A stretch of 54,564 bases of DNA from Lachnospiraceae bacterium (GTDB lineage: Bacteria; Bacillota; Clostridia; Lachnospirales; Lachnospiraceae), in the NCBI GenBank assembly GCA_017625815.1, contig JAGAKD010000249.1:1-54564 (forward strand), read 5' to 3'. The stretch's first letter is position 1. Every line of letters begins with the position of its first letter. The position numbers and the translations under genes are program-made. Below the pieces are notes generated by a model. The model ran no database searches. It was not told the origin of the DNA and saw nothing but the letters and a program-made list of their open reading frames with translations. Below, one piece after another: positions 23,398 through 33,374 of the stretch.

Positions 23398-26300
23398 TTA
23401 TTTATCCATGTTTTTGCGGGCGGTGGCAAGCATAAGCTTGATACGGTTTACCTGGTTGACTTCGGAAGCACCTGGGTCGTAGTCGATTGCTACGATGTTT
23501 GAGTTAGGATAAACCTTACGAAGCTCCTTGATTACACCTTTACCAATGATGTGGTTAGGCAAACAAGCAAAAGGCTGACAGCATACAATGTTAGGTGCGC
23601 CACTCTTAATAAGCTCAACCATTTCACCAGTAAGGAACCATCCCTCACCAGTCTGGTTACCTATAGAAACAATAGGCTTAGCATACTCAGCAATATGGGA
23701 GATATACACTGGTGGATCAAAACGTTTACTCTTTTCTAACGCCTTTCTCATAGGCTTTCTAAGTTGTTCAAGAACCCAAATACCAAGGTTAGCGTTACGA
23801 GCAGTCTTCTTAGGACGACCCAGGAACTCGTGCTTATAGTTGTTGTTGTAGAAGCTGTACATGAAGAAATCAAGTAAGTCTGGCATAACAGCTTCAGCAC
23901 CCTCGGCCTCAAGTAATTCAACTAAGTGATTGTTTGCTGAAGGAAGGAACTTAACCAAAATCTCACCAACAATACCAACTCTAGGTTTAACAACATCTTC
24001 GTTAAGTGGGAGATTGTCGAAATCTCTTACGATGCCATTGACAATCTGCTTGAAGTGCTTTCCACCATCTTGAATACTTCTAATACATCTGTGTTCCCAT
24101 TTTTTGTGAAGCTTATTAGCTGAACCTGGAACCTTCTCGTATGGTCTTGTCTTATATAAAACTCTCATAAACAAATCACCGTAAATAAGAGCCTGCATAG
24201 CGCATTTTGCTGCCTTAAGGTTAAACTTAAAGCCTGAGTTTTGTTCAAAGCCCTGAACACTTACTGCAATAACAGGAATGTGTCCGTAACCTGCCTTTGC
24301 AAGAGCACGTCTGATGAAACCAACATAGCTTGAAGCTCGGCAACCGCCACCAGTCTGTGTCATAATTACTGCAAGCTTGTCTGTGTCATATTTACCTGAT
24401 GTGATAGCGTGCATCATCTGTCCAACAACGATAAGAGAAGGATAGCAGGCATCATTATTAACATATTTGAGTCCAGTATCTATAACCTCTTTGTTGGCAT
24501 CAGGGAGCATAACTGCATTTATACCAAGATGTCTTAATGCTGGCTCAAGAATACCAAAGTGAATTGGTGACATCTGAGGGATAAGAACCGTATATCCAGC
24601 ATCTCTCATTTCTGCTGTAAATTCAACTCTCTTAATCGCACTTGAAACAGGACAAGGAGTGAAGTTTTGTTTACGACGAACGTTAACGGCACTAATAAGT
24701 GAACGAATACGAATTCTAGCTGCACCAAGGTTGCTAACCTCATCAATCTTAAGAACAGTATATATTTTACCTGAGTTAGTCAGGATATCATTTACACAGT
24801 CTGTTGTAACTGCATCAAGACCACAACCAAATGAGTTAAGCTGGATAAGCTCAAGATGCTTGCTTCCCTTAACATAGTTGGCTGCCTTATAAAGTCTTGA
24901 GTGATACATCCACTGGTCTGATACGATAAGTGGACGCTCTACCTCAGATAAGTGAGCTATAGAGTCCTCTGTAAGCACCGCAATATCAAAGGAATTGATA
25001 AGCTCTGGAAGACCATGGTTGATTTCTGGGTCAAGATGGTATGGACGTCCTGCAAGAACAATACCAAGACCATTCTTTTCCTCGAGATACTTAATTGTTT
25101 CCTCGCCTTTTTTCTGTATGTCTATTTTAACAGCTTCTGCTTCGGTATATGCTGCATCAACCGCTTCAGATATCTCCTCCATAGTAACATCAGTGTATTT
25201 AGAAAACTCACGGAGAAGTCTTTCCTTTAAGGCGTCCTTGTTATCAAGGGCAAGGAAAGGTCTGATGTATGTAATGTCAGCCGCACAAATTTCTTCCATA
25301 TTATTCTTGATATTCTCTGCATAGGAAGTAACAATAGGGCAGTTGTAGTGGTTATTCGCGTCTGGAGTCTCATTAACCTCGTATGGGATACAAGGATAGA
25401 ATATATTTTTGATATCCTGCTTTAAGAGCCACATAACATGTCCGTGTGAAATCTTGGCTGGATAACATTCAGACTCACTAGGAATAGACTCAATACCCAG
25501 AGTATATATGTCTCTTGATGATTTAGGTGAAATGATAACTCTATATTTTAATTTTGTTAAGAAAGTGAACCAGAATGGATAGTTCTCGTACATATTAAGA
25601 ACTCTAGGCACACCCATAACACCACGAGTAGCTTCCTCCTCAGAAAGAGGCTCGTAGTTAAATAATCTATCAAATTTGTACTGGAATAAGTTTGGAACAT
25701 TGTTCTTGTTTTTCTTAAGTCCAAGACCCTGCTCACAACGGTTACCAGATATAAATTGTCTACCACCTGAGAATTTGTTGATAGTGAGAAGACAGCTGTT
25801 TGTACAACCCTTACATCTAGCCATACGAGTTTCGTATGTGAGAGCCTCGAGAGCTTCCTTGTCTAACATAGTTGTCTCGTGACCTTCTTCGTATCTATCT
25901 CTAGCGATGAGAGCAGCACCAAAAGCACCCATAATTCCTGCAATATCAGGTCTTATAGCTTCACGACCAGAAATAAGCTCAAAGCTTCTAAGTACAGCGT
26001 CATTGTAGAAGGTTCCACCCTGTACAACAATATTTTCCCCAAGTGACTTAGGGTCAGTAAGCTTGATAACCTTTAAAAGGGCATTCTTAATTACAGAGTA
26101 AGCAAGACCCGCTGAAATATCAGCTACAGAAGCGCCTTCCTTCTGAGCCTGCTTAACCTTTGAGTTCATAAATACTGTACATCTTGAACCAAGATCTATA
26201 GGGTTATCCGCAAAGAGAGCAATCTTAGCGAAGTCTTTAATTTCGTAGTTAAGTGATTTGGCAAAGGTTTCAATAAATGAACCACAGCCTGAAGAACAAG

Positions 26301-27618
26301 CCTCGTTGAGCATTACATTGTCAACAACCTCGTTTTTAATCTTAATACACTTCATGTCCTGACCACCGATATCAAGGATACAGTCAACATCAGGATTAAA
26401 AAATGCAGCAGCAGTGTAGTGAGCAATAGTTTCAACCTCGCCGTATTCTAACATAAGAGCAGACTTTATAAGTGCTTCTCCATAACCGGTAGAGCAACCA
26501 GCAACAATCTTAACATCAGCAGGGAGAATAGAATATATCTCCTTAAGAGCACGCATAGTTGTCTTAAGTGGACTACCATTGTTACTGCTATAGAAATCAT
26601 AGAGAAGAGAACCGTCTTCAGCAACCAAAGCAACCTTAGTTGTTGTAGAACCAGCATCAACACCAAGGAAACATTTGCCCTTGTATGTAGAAAGGTCACT
26701 TCTTAATACCTTATATTTTGCCTGTTTTTCGATAAATTTAGCGTATTCTTTTTCGTTTGCAAAAAGAGGGTCAAGTCTATCTACTTCAACAGATATCTTT
26801 AAGTCAGCAGTTAGGTTACTGCTTATATCATCTAAATCAAATGTAATTTCTTCCTTTGCCTGAAGTGCAGCACCGACTGCAGCAAAAAGGTGTGAGTGAG
26901 AAGGTGCAATTATATGTTCATCAGTAAGGTTAAGAGTTCTAATGAAAGTTTCTTTTAACTGATCAAGGAAGTGGAGTGGGCCACCAAGGAAAGCAACATT
27001 ACCCTTGATTGGTTTACCACAAGCAAGACCACTTATAGTCTGATTAACCACAGCCTGGAAAATAGACGCAGCAAGGTTAGGCTTTGTAGCACCCTCGTTG
27101 ATGAGAGGCTGAATATCAGTTTTCGCAAAAACTCCACAACGAGCAGCGATAGGATAAATTGTATCGTAATTTTTAGCGTACTCATTTAAGCCTGATGCAT
27201 CTGTCTGAAGAAGAGATGCCATCTGGTCAATAAATGATCCTGTACCACCAGCACAAACGCCGTTCATACGTTGTTCAACACCGTTAGTAAAATATATAAT
27301 CTTAGCGTCCTCGCCACCAAGCTCAATAGCTACATCAGTGTGAGGTGCATAGTCCTGTAATGCCTCAGAAACGCAGACTACTTCCTGCTCAAAAGGAATA
27401 CCTATAACCTGAGCTAATGCAAGACCGCCTGAACCAGTGATGGTTGGAGCTACATTAACGTTACCAAGCTCTTTAGAAGCATTATCAACAAGCTCCTTCA
27501 AAGTCTCCTTAATATTTGCAAAATGTCTCTTGTACTCTGAAAACAAAATCTTGTGTTCTTCATCGATGATTGCCACCTTAACTGTAGTGGAACCAATGTC
27601 TATACCTAATCTCTTCAT
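23398..27618 (-). CDS. Fused acyl-CoA dehydratase activase / 2-hydroxyacyl-CoA dehydratase-like protein
   Basis: A 1406-residue cytosolic protein of the BadF/BcrA/HgdC ASKHA ATPase superfamily. It contains two activase modules, one starting [17 protein letters not shown] at residue 1 and one with [15 protein letters not shown] near residue 317. Each has an ATPase core and a cluster cysteine segment ([22 protein letters not shown]). A cysteine-rich linker ([10 protein letters not shown]) and a C-terminal DUF2229/HgdB-like region follow (PCIPYEV ... [17 protein letters not shown] ... [12 protein letters not shown]). Proteins of this type couple ATP hydrolysis to low-potential electron transfer; the substrate here is unknown. 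No substrate-specific dehydratase subunit gene is adjacent. Confidence 0.9.
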   Translation of the reverse strand: MKRLGIDIGSTTVKVAIIDEEHKILFSEYKRHFANIKETLKELVDNASKELGNVNVAPTITGSGGLALAQVIGIPFEQEVVCVSEALQDYAPHTDVAIELGGEDAKIIYFTNGVEQRMNGVCAGGTGSFIDQMASLLQTDASGLNEYAKNYDTIYPIAARCGVFAKTDIQPLINEGATKPNLAASIFQAVVNQTISGLACGKPIKGNVAFLGGPLHFLDQLKETFIRTLNLTDEHIIAPSHSHLFAAVGAALQAKEEITFDLDDISSNLTADLKISVEVDRLDPLFANEKEYAKFIEKQAKYKVLRSDLSTYKGKCFLGVDAGSTTTKVALVAEDGSLLYDFYSSNNGSPLKTTMRALKEIYSILPADVKIVAGCSTGYGEALIKSALMLEYGEVETIAHYTAAAFFNPDVDCILDIGGQDMKCIKIKNEVVDNVMLNEACSSGCGSFIETFAKSLNYEIKDFAKIALFADNPIDLGSRCTVFMNSKVKQAQKEGASVADISAGLAYSVIKNALLKVIKLTDPKSLGENIVVQGGTFYNDAVLRSFELISGREAIRPDIAGIMGAFGAALIARDRYEEGHETTMLDKEALEALTYETRMARCKGCTNSCLLTINKFSGGRQFISGNRCEQGLGLKKNKNNVPNLFQYKFDRLFNYEPLSEEEATRGVMGVPRVLNMYENYPFWFTFLTKLKYRVIISPKSSRDIYTLGIESIPSESECYPAKISHGHVMWLLKQDIKNIFYPCIPYEVNETPDANNHYNCPIVTSYAENIKNNMEEICAADITYIRPFLALDNKDALKERLLREFSKYTDVTMEEISEAVDAAYTEAEAVKIDIQKKGEETIKYLEEKNGLGIVLAGRPYHLDPEINHGLPELINSFDIAVLTEDSIAHLSEVERPLIVSDQWMYHSRLYKAANYVKGSKHLELIQLNSFGCGLDAVTTDCVNDILTNSGKIYTVLKIDEVSNLGAARIRIRSLISAVNVRRKQNFTPCPVSSAIKRVEFTAEMRDAGYTVLIPQMSPIHFGILEPALRHLGINAVMLPDANKEVIDTGLKYVNNDACYPSLIVVGQMMHAITSGKYDTDKLAVIMTQTGGGCRASSYVGFIRRALAKAGYGHIPVIAVSVQGFEQNSGFKFNLKAAKCAMQALIYGDLFMRVLYKTRPYEKVPGSANKLHKKWEHRCIRSIQDGGKHFKQIVNGIVRDFDNLPLNEDVVKPRVGIVGEILVKFLPSANNHLVELLEAEGAEAVMPDLLDFFMYSFYNNNYKHEFLGRPKKTARNANLGIWVLEQLRKPMRKALEKSKRFDPPVYISHIAEYAKPIVSIGNQTGEGWFLTGEMVELIKSGAPNIVCCQPFACLPNHIIGKGVIKELRKVYPNSNIVAIDYDPGASEVNQVNRIKLMLATARKNMDK

Positions 27619-27625
27619 AACTTTT

Positions 27626-27651
27626 GTGACCTTTTCTAGTCACGCCTCCTT
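27626..27651 (-). promoter_or_regulatory. Ribosome site separated from the activase start by a small hairpin
   Basis: On the minus strand a strong AAGGAGG (27651-27645) lies 26 bases before the ATG at 27618, too far for normal use. Between them GTGAC and GTCAC (27643-27639 and 27630-27626) can pair and shorten the distance. A weaker AAAAGG lies 12 bases from the ATG. No other start codon in frame precedes the upstream stop. Confidence 0.45.
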
Positions 27652-27785
27652 ACCTATTATAAATGCGTCCTAAACATACAGAAGTAATTATAATTGATAA
27701 GTCGACAAAATACAACATAAAATAATGTGAACTTTTTGCCACATTTTTACAATGGTGGCATAGTATAATCAAAAAGGGAAAAAAT

Positions 27786-28118
27786 ATGGAAAATAATTGT
27801 AATGGTGTTATACATCGAGTTGTAGCAGGGGATACTTTGTATAAGCTTGCAAAGCTTTATGGGGTAAGACTAATTGATATTATGAAGGAAAATCCTTATG
27901 TGAATATATATAATCTTCAGATAGGTGATGAAATATGTATTCCAACAGATGTATATGAGGAGGAAGAGCGGAGATATTACTCCACTAAGGCAGGAGATAA
28001 TCTATCTATGATTCTTGAAAATATGGACACAGATATTGCTAAATTATTTGAGTTTAATAAGGAATTATATAATATTACTTTGCCTCTTGGAACTATCCTT
28101 AGAATTCCACCAAAATAA
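27786..28118 (+). CDS. Small double-LysM protein
   Basis: A 110-residue protein made almost entirely of two LysM motifs. The first is HRVVAGDTLYKLAKLYGV ... LQIGDEICIPT, residues about 9-56. The second is YYSTKAGDNLSMIL ... LPLGTILRIPPK, residues about 64-110. LysM binds glycan chains of peptidoglycan or chitin. There is no signal peptide, so either it acts inside the cell (for example on forespore structures) or it leaves by another route. A TATAAT lies about 20 bp before the start, preceded by a TGCCAC/GTGGCA inverted repeat. Confidence 0.88.
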   Translation: MENNCNGVIHRVVAGDTLYKLAKLYGVRLIDIMKENPYVNIYNLQIGDEICIPTDVYEEEERRYYSTKAGDNLSMILENMDTDIAKLFEFNKELYNITLPLGTILRIPPK

Positions 28119-28211
28119 AGTGAAAAGACACAAAAACATAACATTTTGAACACTATATTTCAGTTGTTTTTTGCACCTTTATATTATATAATATATATTG
28201 ATTGTTTAGGT

Positions 28212-28246
28212 CGAGGTATCATACAGCCTTTATGTATGATACTTCG
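28212..28246 (+). other. Leader stem-loop before the rhomboid-like gene
   Basis: CGAGGTATCATAC (28212-28224) pairs with GTATGATACTTCG (28234-28246) over 13 bp with one G-T pair, around a 9-base loop. It lies about 28 bp before the GTG start. No T-run follows directly, so it is a possible leader regulatory or stability structure. Confidence 0.6.
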
Positions 28247-28274
28247 GCAAATATATAGTAAAAGAGGTTTTGAC

Positions 28275-29210
28275 GTGAATTTTTTGTACAAGATTGAAAA
28301 GAAGTTTGGTAGGTATGCTATTAACAACTTATCCATGAAGATTGTTATATGCTTTGCCATAGGATATTTTCTGTGGTTAGCATTTCCTCAGGTGTATGAG
28401 ATGCTTGTGTTTGACTACATTTATACCTTTGGGGGACATCAGTACTGGCGTATTTTTACTTGGATATTTACTATGCCTGGTGAGATAAGTGGATTTACTA
28501 TACTTATGTTGTTTATATACGCAAGTATTGGTAACAGTGTGGAGCGAAGCGTTGGTACATTCCTATACAATGTATACATTTTCGGAACAATTATATCCAT
28601 CACAGTATTCCAGTTTGTTGCAGGTCTTGTAACATATCTTCAGAATGCACAGATGTATGATGAATTTTATGAGCTTTCCAAATCATACAGTGGTGTTATA
28701 TATGGTGAGGATGTTTTGGCACTTATGTCAAACTTGGGACCAACATATTTTCTAAGTATAAGCGTTTTCTTAGGCTTTGCTTTAGTTTTTGCTGATGCTA
28801 TGATGCTGTTTATGTTTTTCCTGCCAGTCAAGGCAACTTGGGTTGCGTACGTTGACCTTATAGTTATGGCATTTTACTTTATCAAGTATGATGATTGGGT
28901 TATGAGGATGATTATAGTTGCTGTTGTAGGTAACTTTATACTGTTCTACTATATTTTGAAGAAGTATAGGGCATATCGACGATTTAATGCCACCTCGGCT
29001 CAGATAAAACGTAGAAAAGAGTATAGACAAAAGGTTAAACAGCAGGAAGAAAAATATGCCGCCCACAGCAATATTACTAGACATAAGTGTGCTGTTTGCG
29101 GAAGAAGCGAAAAAGATGGGGACGAGCTAGAGTTTAGATTTTGTTCAAAATGTAATGGTAACTACGAGTACTGTAATGAACACTTATTTACTCACGAACA
29201 CGTAAAATAA
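28275..29210 (+). CDS. Rhomboid-like polytopic membrane protein with C-terminal zinc-ribbon-like tail
   Basis: A 311-residue protein with about six membrane helices in residues 20-250. The helix 1-2 region has the rhomboid-like W-R pair (HQYWRIFTWIFTMPGEISG) and an ASIGNSVERSVGTFLYNVYIFG segment resembling the rhomboid G-x-x-x-E/W region. I cannot find the catalytic GxSG serine or the C-terminal catalytic histidine, so it is probably a pseudoprotease. The C-terminus is soluble and basic, then Cys/His-rich (CAVCGRSEKDG ... FCSKC ... YCNEH ... HEH), fitting one or two zinc sites. The start is GTG at 28275 after AAAGAGG; a longer TTG reading from 28146 is unlikely. Confidence 0.7.
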   Translation: MNFLYKIEKKFGRYAINNLSMKIVICFAIGYFLWLAFPQVYEMLVFDYIYTFGGHQYWRIFTWIFTMPGEISGFTILMLFIYASIGNSVERSVGTFLYNVYIFGTIISITVFQFVAGLVTYLQNAQMYDEFYELSKSYSGVIYGEDVLALMSNLGPTYFLSISVFLGFALVFADAMMLFMFFLPVKATWVAYVDLIVMAFYFIKYDDWVMRMIIVAVVGNFILFYYILKKYRAYRRFNATSAQIKRRKEYRQKVKQQEEKYAAHSNITRHKCAVCGRSEKDGDELEFRFCSKCNGNYEYCNEHLFTHEHVK

Positions 29211-29229
29211 TTACTACAGGAGACTAACT

Positions 29230-30639
29230 ATGAGAAGCAAGTGCAAAAAGCTAGTAACGGATATTACTAGAAAAAAGGATTTAGAGACAAATTTACCAAT
29301 ATATGTTGATACATTATGTGGACAGTATAATTATTATGCCACAGTTAAGATGTGTATGAACTATTACACTATAAAGGAAGTTATATTAGAGCTTGGTGAT
29401 GATACATCTGATCTTGTTAAGTTCTATGAGACTCTATCAGCTCTTATTAAGACACACATTATAGATAGAAATAAGGTTGAAAAGGAAGCTTTAGATACTG
29501 TTAGAGGAATAAGAGATAAGGTTGAATTTAAGATGAAGAACCTTACAGCTTATGCAGATGGATATGAGATATATGAGTATATTCTTAATCGTATTGAGGC
29601 TAGGGTCAAGAATACTGCTGAGACAGTAGATGTTGAGCAGCTTTCTGCTAAGATGTTTCAGTATGTTTTTTCTGAGAATGATACAGTTGTTGTTAACAGT
29701 AAGCTTCAGCTTCTTATGGCTCAGCTTCCAGTTCGTATGACTAAGAACAAATTCTATGACGTAGTTTCTAATACCCTTTCAATATACAAGGGTGGTGAGG
29801 CTACTTCAGTGGACGAGTTTGCTGATATGTTAAGAACAGCAGTCCTTATCAAGAAACCTGAAGGATTTGAAACTGAGTATCATGAGCTTTATCAAGTGTA
29901 TAAGGAGCTTTCAGAAGCTAATTACAAAGAGATGGATGAGGCTACATTTGATATTTTGAGTGACAAACTTGCTAGTGCAGCGGCAAAGATTAACGAAGAA
30001 GTTTCCGCATATATGCTGTTGCAGGAGATAGTAAATGATGTATATACTATCCTTCTTACAGTTGATAGAGGCTATGATGATAATACATCACAAAGAGGAT
30101 TTTTATCAGCAGTTGAAATATTAAAGGCTTGTGTTACAAGAGATGATATGGATATGGTAGCAGAGGATTTAATGCCTCAGTTTATTGCGATAGAGGGTGT
30201 TCAAGAGGATGTATATGAGAATATTATTGTCCTTGACGCAGTTTATGATGATATAGCAGCTGCAAACAGTGACATGATTTCTGAGCTTGAACTTTCTGAT
30301 AGCTTTAAGGATATGGCCCTTGCAAATAAGCTTCTTTCTACAAGTCTTTTCATTGATTTGGATAAGGAAATTGGTAATCCAGATGCTGTTATGGCAGATA
30401 ATGATTATATCATGAAGCTACGTGACAAGATAACTGAAGAGTTTGCAGCTCTTTTTGAGGGTAAGGATAGAACAGTAATTAGAAGTATTATGTGTAAAAT
30501 ACTTGCTGCTATGCCGATATTCCTTAACTCTCAGCAGGAGATTAAAAACTATTTTGATTATGTACTTGAAGGCTGTAAAGATGATAGTGAGCTTACAGCT
30601 TGCAATAAGCTTATATGTGAACTTATTGAAGAAGATTAG
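29230..30639 (+). CDS. Uncharacterised 469-residue helical protein
   Basis: I do not recognise a family. The protein is soluble, strongly acidic and helical throughout, with no signal peptide, membrane helix, nucleotide-binding motif or cysteine-pair pattern. Its start has TACAGGAG upstream and it follows the rhomboid-like gene by 19 bp. The next small gene begins 24 bp later, and the DUF2953 and GerW genes follow, so all five may be one transcription unit. Function cannot be assigned. Confidence 0.8.
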   Translation: MRSKCKKLVTDITRKKDLETNLPIYVDTLCGQYNYYATVKMCMNYYTIKEVILELGDDTSDLVKFYETLSALIKTHIIDRNKVEKEALDTVRGIRDKVEFKMKNLTAYADGYEIYEYILNRIEARVKNTAETVDVEQLSAKMFQYVFSENDTVVVNSKLQLLMAQLPVRMTKNKFYDVVSNTLSIYKGGEATSVDEFADMLRTAVLIKKPEGFETEYHELYQVYKELSEANYKEMDEATFDILSDKLASAAAKINEEVSAYMLLQEIVNDVYTILLTVDRGYDDNTSQRGFLSAVEILKACVTRDDMDMVAEDLMPQFIAIEGVQEDVYENIIVLDAVYDDIAAANSDMISELELSDSFKDMALANKLLSTSLFIDLDKEIGNPDAVMADNDYIMKLRDKITEEFAALFEGKDRTVIRSIMCKILAAMPIFLNSQQEIKNYFDYVLEGCKDDSELTACNKLICELIEED

Positions 30640-30663
30640 TAAAGGAAGGCAATCGGTGATTTT

Positions 30664-30978
30664 ATGCAGATAGGAAACGGCATATATACATATGGTATTA
30701 GCGATAAAAAACTGGATAAAATCTCAAAGAAGATTAAGAAGGGGAAGATTATACCTGGTCTTCACCTAGTTACATTGCCTTTGTTTGATGATGGTATATT
30801 GGAGATATATGACTATAATCAATTGCTTCAACCATTTTATAAAACTATGGATGATAAGATTGTTATTGTAGGTATATCAAAGGATAGAGCGGGAGCTAAT
30901 GACATAGTTATGGAATTAGTTCAAAGAATGTGTGATGCAGGTAATGGTTTTAATGTTAGGGAGTTTTTAGGGATATAA
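30664..30978 (+). CDS. Uncharacterised 104-residue protein
   Basis: A small soluble protein with no recognised motif, alternating strand-like hydrophobic segments (PGLHLVTLPLFDD, DKIVIVGISKDR) and a C-terminal helix. It has an AAAGGAAGG ribosome site about 13 bases upstream. It lies 24 bp after the helical protein and 10 bp before the DUF2953 gene. Operon position beside sporulation-type genes is the only functional hint. Confidence 0.7.
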   Translation: MQIGNGIYTYGISDKKLDKISKKIKKGKIIPGLHLVTLPLFDDGILEIYDYNQLLQPFYKTMDDKIVIVGISKDRAGANDIVMELVQRMCDAGNGFNVREFLGI

Positions 30979-30988
30979 GGAGTAGTCT

Positions 30989-31978
30989 ATGCTTCAAGTA
31001 TTGTTACTTATTCTTAAAATTTTATTATGGGTTATACTTGGTTTGCTAGGACTTGTTTTATTGCTTTTATTGCTGGTTTTGTTTGCTCCAATTAAGTATG
31101 AAGTGGATGCAAAATATTATGGAACCGCCAAAGTAAAAGCAAAGGTAAGCTTTTTGATTGTCTCTATAAGGGTGTGTTTTGACCAAGAAACAAAAGAGTT
31201 TACCAATGTAACTAGAGTATTAGGTATTCCTTTGAAGCAAAAAAAGAAGGACAAGCCTAAGAAAAAGGAAGATGTGTTTGAAGATGTATCTTCTGTAGAA
31301 GATGATTTTAGTTTTGATGAAGAGCTTATTGAAGATGTTTCTAGAGTAAATGCTCAGATTAGTGAGGAAAATAAGCAGAAATCAGAACCAAACCAAGATG
31401 TTACCACGAAGGAAACCGCAGATGACGCTTTATTGAATGAAGAGTTTGATTTGTGGGATAATGAAGATAAGGTTATTCCAGAAGAAGAAAAAAAGTTAGT
31501 TGTTCGCATAAAGATTTTCTTCAAAAAGCTTTGGGATAAGTTGATTGCTATAAAAGATTTATTGGTTAATCTAAATCCAGATACTATTTCTGAAGCAATT
31601 AACAAAAAAACAGCTAAGCTTAGACGTACGGTTAATAGATTTAAGCAATTCTGGAATATGAAATGCACTATTAAGACTAGAGCGTATCTTAAGAAATATA
31701 TTGTTAGTGTTCTCAAACATATAGCACCAAAAAAGGTGAAGGGATATATCCATTTTGGTATGGAAGAACCATACAAAACGGGACAGATTATAGGATATCT
31801 TAGTATGATTCCTTTTGTATATCAAAAACATCTTGTCTGGGAACCGGATTTCTATAACAAGATTATAGAAGGTGACTTGTACCTTAAGGGCAAGGTAAGA
31901 ATAGGCTATATTGCACGTATAGTGCTTAAGCTCCATATATGGAAGACTATTAAAATGGCAACAAAAATTATGAAATAA
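30989..31978 (+). CDS. DUF2953 domain protein (YtfI-like)
   Basis: A 329-residue protein with one N-terminal membrane helix of unusual leucine richness (residues about 2-30). It then has KYEVDAKYYGTAKVKAKVSFLIVSIRV, a DUF2953 start, a long charged low-complexity linker (residues about 85-160), and the family C-terminus (GYIHFGMEEPYKTGQIIGYLS ... LYLKGKVRIGYIARIVLKL). It is encoded 22 bp before a GerW/YtfJ gene, as in many spore-forming Firmicutes, where ytfI and ytfJ are paired. This supports the assignment; the biochemical role is unknown. Confidence 0.9.
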   Translation: MLQVLLLILKILLWVILGLLGLVLLLLLLVLFAPIKYEVDAKYYGTAKVKAKVSFLIVSIRVCFDQETKEFTNVTRVLGIPLKQKKKDKPKKKEDVFEDVSSVEDDFSFDEELIEDVSRVNAQISEENKQKSEPNQDVTTKETADDALLNEEFDLWDNEDKVIPEEEKKLVVRIKIFFKKLWDKLIAIKDLLVNLNPDTISEAINKKTAKLRRTVNRFKQFWNMKCTIKTRAYLKKYIVSVLKHIAPKKVKGYIHFGMEEPYKTGQIIGYLSMIPFVYQKHLVWEPDFYNKIIEGDLYLKGKVRIGYIARIVLKLHIWKTIKMATKIMK

Positions 31979-32000
31979 ATAGATTGAGGAGGGTTATATT

Positions 32001-32405
32001 ATGGCAAACGATTTTAATCAGACAGTAGGTTCATTATTTCAGGGGATGAATTCACTTCTTACAACTAAAACAGTTGTAGGTGAGCCTACACAGATAGGTG
32101 ATACTATTATTTTACCACTTGTGGATGTTAATTTTGGAGTTGGAGCAGGTGCTTTTGCTGGCAAAACCAATTCTGCAGGTGGCGGAATGGGAGGCAAGAT
32201 GTCTCCATCAGCAGTTCTTGTTATACAGAACGGTCGTGCTAAGATGGTAAGTGTTAAGAGTGAGGATACTGTTAGTAAAATACTTGATATGGTGCCAGAG
32301 ATTGTTGATAAGGTGGCAAACCTTGCTGGAAAGGGTGGTAAGGACCCTGTAGAGGAAGAAGAGATTAATAAAACCATCGAAGAGCTTAAGGAAGAAAATA
32401 TTTAA
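32001..32405 (+). CDS. GerW family sporulation protein (YtfJ-like)
   Basis: A 134-residue GerW/YtfJ family protein. The VGEPTQIGDTIILPLVDVNFGVGAGAF block (residues about 29-55) and glycine-rich loop (AGGGMGGKMSPSAVLVI) are characteristic. YtfJ is required for normal spore germination in Bacillus, and homologs also occur in non-sporulating Clostridia. Strong AGGAGGG ribosome site. Pairing with DUF2953 upstream supports the call. A spore-forming capacity cannot be concluded from these two genes alone. Confidence 0.93.
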   Translation: MANDFNQTVGSLFQGMNSLLTTKTVVGEPTQIGDTIILPLVDVNFGVGAGAFAGKTNSAGGGMGGKMSPSAVLVIQNGRAKMVSVKSEDTVSKILDMVPEIVDKVANLAGKGGKDPVEEEEINKTIEELKEENI

Positions 32406-32455
32406 TTCTGATTATATGAGATAATGCATATACTATATTAAGTTTTATTGTTGGT

Positions 32456-32599
32456 ATGTGTATGAATGCTCTTATTGGATATGCTATGTTATTTATAGCA
32501 GTCGGAATGCTTGTTTCGTATTTTATATCAGGCTTTGCGGAGTTCCTTTTTGTTGTTGTTATGCTTGTTGGAGCGTATATTCTCCTTTGCAAATGCTAG
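32456..32599 (+). CDS. Small 47-residue hydrophobic membrane peptide
   Basis: A short reading frame between the GerW gene and truA encodes 47 residues with two hydrophobic helices (residues about 5-24 and 28-44, separated by SGFAEF) and a terminal CKC. The start is uncertain: ATG at 32456 or 32462, neither with a strong ribosome site. In-frame sequence is open back to 32420. It fills an otherwise empty 211-bp gap and ends 17 bp before truA, which favours a real gene, but it could be chance. Confidence 0.45.
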   Translation: MCMNALIGYAMLFIAVGMLVSYFISGFAEFLFVVVMLVGAYILLCKC

Positions 32600-32616
32600 A
32601 TGTATAAGGACTTGAT

Positions 32617-33363
32617 ATGGATAAAAATATATTTATAAAAATACAATATGATGGAACTAGATACAGTGGGTGGCAACGTCAAGGTAATACTGACAACACT
32701 ATAGAAACAAAGATATCTACTGTACTTAGCATGATGCTAGGAAAAGACGAACCTATTGAGATACATGGCTCAGGCAGAACAGATGCAGGGGTACATGCTA
32801 TGGGACAGGTTGCAAATTTTCATGTTGATACAGAGCTTTCGCCGGAGGATATAAAGTTATATCTAAACAAATATTTGCCAGAGGATATCAAAGTGATTTC
32901 TGCTGGAGAGGCTTCTTTGCGTTTTCATTCAAGGTTAAATGCAAAGAAAAAAACCTATGTGTACAAGATAGACAACGGTTCAAAGGCTGATGTTTTCCTA
33001 AGAAAATACACCTGGCACATAAAGGAAAAGCTTGATGTATCTAAGATGAGAGAGCTTTCGACTTCTTTTATGGGAGAGCATGATTTTGCTAGTTTTTCAG
33101 ATATGAAAGCAGGAAAAAAATCAACTGTTAGATGCATTGATGTGATTAGCATAGATTGTGTTGATGATATTATCAGTATAGAATTTACTGGTAATGGTTT
33201 TCTTTATCATATGGTTAGAAAGCTTACCGCAGCATTTGTTGAAGTGGGATTGTCTAACAAGAATATTGATGAGATTATAGAGATATTAAATAAAAAAGAT
33301 AAGAATTCTTTTAAGGAATTAGCACCAGCTAAGGGGCTTATGCTTAAAGAGGTTTTTTATTAG
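32617..33363 (+). CDS. truA: tRNA pseudouridine(38-40) synthase TruA
   Basis: A 248-residue TruA, which makes pseudouridine in the tRNA anticodon arm. The N-terminal QYDGTRYSGWQRQ and catalytic GSGRTDAGVHAMGQVANFH (Asp in RTDAGVHA) are diagnostic. Also present are NAKKKTYVYKI, EHDFASFS and GNGFLYHMVRKL. Length is normal. The ribosome site is AAGGACT about 6 bases before ATG. It is followed by the DHH phosphoesterase gene after 11 bp. Confidence 0.96.
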   Translation: MDKNIFIKIQYDGTRYSGWQRQGNTDNTIETKISTVLSMMLGKDEPIEIHGSGRTDAGVHAMGQVANFHVDTELSPEDIKLYLNKYLPEDIKVISAGEASLRFHSRLNAKKKTYVYKIDNGSKADVFLRKYTWHIKEKLDVSKMRELSTSFMGEHDFASFSDMKAGKKSTVRCIDVISIDCVDDIISIEFTGNGFLYHMVRKLTAAFVEVGLSNKNIDEIIEILNKKDKNSFKELAPAKGLMLKEVFY

Positions 33364-33374
33364 ATGGTGGAGAT

